Below are positions 5,007-5,773 of a stretch of 5,773 nucleotides of DNA, one piece after another. Numbering within the stretch: position 1 is the stretch's first letter; each line of letters begins with the position of its first letter. The DNA is from an uncultured Oscillospiraceae bacterium. Lineage in GTDB: Bacteria; Bacillota; Clostridia; Oscillospirales; Acutalibacteraceae. The position numbers were made by a program, and so were the translations under genes. Where the stretch lies: contig CABUYS010000087.1 of the NCBI GenBank assembly GCA_902495835.1, positions 1 to 5,773 on the forward strand. The letters are read 5' to 3'. Below the pieces are notes generated by a model, which worked only from the letters and a program-made list of their open reading frames with translations, had not been told where the DNA came from and made no database searches.

Positions 5007-5245
5007 CTAATTTTGTTTATTTTTAAACGCCGCAGCAATATTATTCAAAAAACCTCTACCATATTCTGCTTCTAATTGGGCTGTCGTCATTGGTCTAATC
5101 TAATTTTATCTTTTCAAGTAGTCTTTATCTAGAGTTTTTATTATCAATCTGTCCACATTTCGGTCCCTGTTCCTCTTAGATCAGGTAATTGACCTAATGA
5201 TCTTTACTGATTCATTGCTCTCGATTTTTTGAATGCGTCTATTTT
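5007..5245 (-). pseudogene. Probable decayed C-terminal tail of the coiled-coil gene
   Basis: Past the TAA at 5246 the same frame reads KIDAFKKSRAMNQ, a stop at 5204-5206, then SLGQLPDLRGTGTEMWTD, and a stop at 5144-5146. From there another frame continues with RLIIKTLDKDYLKR, two stops at 5106-5108 and 5100-5102, and TTAQLEAEYGRGFLNN ending at TAG 5007-5009. Each fragment reads like ordinary protein and the order is collinear, as expected of a gene tail hit by stop mutations and one frameshift. An alternative is that the last piece is a real 27-residue gene from ATG at 5090, but no ribosome binding site precedes it. It could also be chance in short frames. Confidence 0.42.
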
Positions 5246-5270
5246 TTATTTCATTCTTGATGACGCATTC
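5231..5270 (-). repeat. Perfect 9-bp inverted repeat spanning the coiled-coil stop codon
   Basis: The arms gaatgcgtc (5231-5239) and gacgcattc (5262-5270) flank 22 bases that include the TAA at 5246. The minus-strand arm is followed by A, not T, so it does not look like an intrinsic terminator. Confidence 0.6.
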
Positions 5271-5773
5271 CGTACTGCTTGTTCTAACTCTTCAATTCTT
5301 CGTTTCGCTGCTGCTAATTCAGCTTCCAATCGTTTTGATTTTTCTTCAGCTTTTTTTAATTCATCTGCTTCTTGCTGAATCAGTTGATTGAACTGATCTC
5401 TAAGCGTGTCTATTTCTACTTTCATTTGTGATGACAATTGCATCACTTTTTCTCTTGCTTTTTCTAACTCTTTAGCTTTTTGCTGCACTGCTTCTCTTGC
5501 TTCTTCAGCTTCTCTTTGAGCTTGCTGTGCTGCTTCTTCAGCTTTTTTTAATTCGGCTTGAGATTGTTTTGATTTTTCTTTCAATGCGTCATCTTCTTGC
5601 TGCGTTGCTTCGTTAGCTTTTTCTAACTCTTCAGCTCTTTGTTGCGCTGTTTCTCTTGCTTTTTCAGCTTCTTCTTTAGCTCTCTTCGCTTCTGCTAATT
5701 CAGCTTCCAATCGTTTTGATTTTTCTTCAGCTTCTCTTTGAGCTTGCTGTGTTGCTTTTTCAGCTGCTTTGTC
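5246..5773 (-). CDS. Repeat-built coiled-coil protein, C-terminal part (5' end outside the window)
   Basis: The frame is open from the right edge to TAA at 5246, showing the last 175 residues. The TTG at 5710 could serve as a start codon but has no ribosome binding site, and the same coiled-coil pattern continues above it, so I treat the gene as running in from outside. The whole visible part is Ala, Glu, Lys, Gln and Arg with regularly spaced Leu/Ala and no Pro, which is a continuous long coiled coil. Modules recur: EKSKRLEAELA followed by AKR occurs near both ends, and QQAQREAEE occurs twice. No signal peptide can be judged because the N-terminus is missing. Coiled coils of this kind serve structural, surface or effector roles, and composition alone cannot tell which. 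Matches in searches to myosin- or SMC-like proteins would be expected from composition alone. The tail seems truncated (see 5007-5245). Confidence 0.85.
   Translation of the reverse strand, partial: DKAAEKATQQAQREAEEKSKRLEAELAEAKRAKEEAEKARETAQQRAEELEKANEATQQEDDALKEKSKQSQAELKKAEEAAQQAQREAEEAREAVQQKAKELEKAREKVMQLSSQMKVEIDTLRDQFNQLIQQEADELKKAEEKSKRLEAELAAAKRRIEELEQAVRNASSRMK
5311..5352 (-). repeat. 42-bp exact repeat in the coiled-coil gene, copy 1 (partner 5692-5733)
   Basis: These 42 bases are identical to 5692-5733, 381 bp (127 codons) away and in the same frame. They encode the EEKSKRLEAELA module. A further 29-bp exact match joins 5501-5529 to 5723-5751. Confidence 0.9.
5692..5733 (-). repeat. 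42-bp exact repeat in the coiled-coil gene, copy 2 (partner 5311-5352)
   Basis: This is the upstream copy of the EEKSKRLEAELA-coding block. Exact nucleotide identity, beyond what the protein needs, points to recent duplication or gene conversion rather than selection on a heptad pattern. Confidence 0.9.

Noticed and set aside
5708..5710. TTG as start of the coiled-coil gene
   Set aside because: There is no ribosome binding site, and the same coiled-coil pattern continues upstream to the window edge.

Overview
The window is AT-rich, and every supportable gene reads on the minus strand. Strong GGAGG-type ribosome binding sites, sigma-70/sigma-A-like promoters with 17-bp spacing, short hairpin terminators and type-I signal peptides point to a bacterium, most likely a low-GC Gram-positive (Clostridia-like) or a similar reduced, host-associated lineage. 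Nothing here fixes the genus. I recognise no protein as a named family, so no gene symbols are given.

In transcription order (right to left), the layout is as follows. (1) 5773-5246 is the C-terminal part of a repeat-built Ala/Glu/Lys/Gln coiled-coil protein whose start lies outside the window. (2) 5245-5007 holds what looks like its decayed C-terminal tail: protein-like stretches broken by stops and one frame change. (3) A gene-free AT-rich stretch contains a terminator-like hairpin near 4793-4818 and a TATAAT box just before the next gene. (4) 4633-3848 and 3793-2753 are two tandem paralogues with a nearly identical signal peptide and linker but strongly diverged C-terminal domains; they probably share a transcript that ends at the hairpin at 2711-2741. 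(5) 2569-1490 is a secreted protein with its own promoter and a terminator near 1377-1405. (6) 1234 to beyond position 1 is a second secreted protein using almost the same promoter and signal peptide as (5), cut off by the left edge.

The main theme is cassette reuse. Genes (5) and (6) share a 239-bp block (promoter, palindrome between -35 and -10, ribosome binding site, signal peptide) with 8 differences, all transitions, while their mature proteins are only remotely alike. Genes (4) share about 383 bp (ribosome binding site, signal peptide, linker) at roughly 92% identity, followed by diverged C-terminal domains. In the (4) pair the shared linker carries a basic pattern matching the classical bipartite nuclear-localisation consensus (KR, 12 residues, RKRK). 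A reasonable hypothesis, not a demonstrated fact, is that this is an array of exported, rapidly diversifying proteins aimed at a eukaryotic host, with conserved export and expression ends attached to variable bodies.
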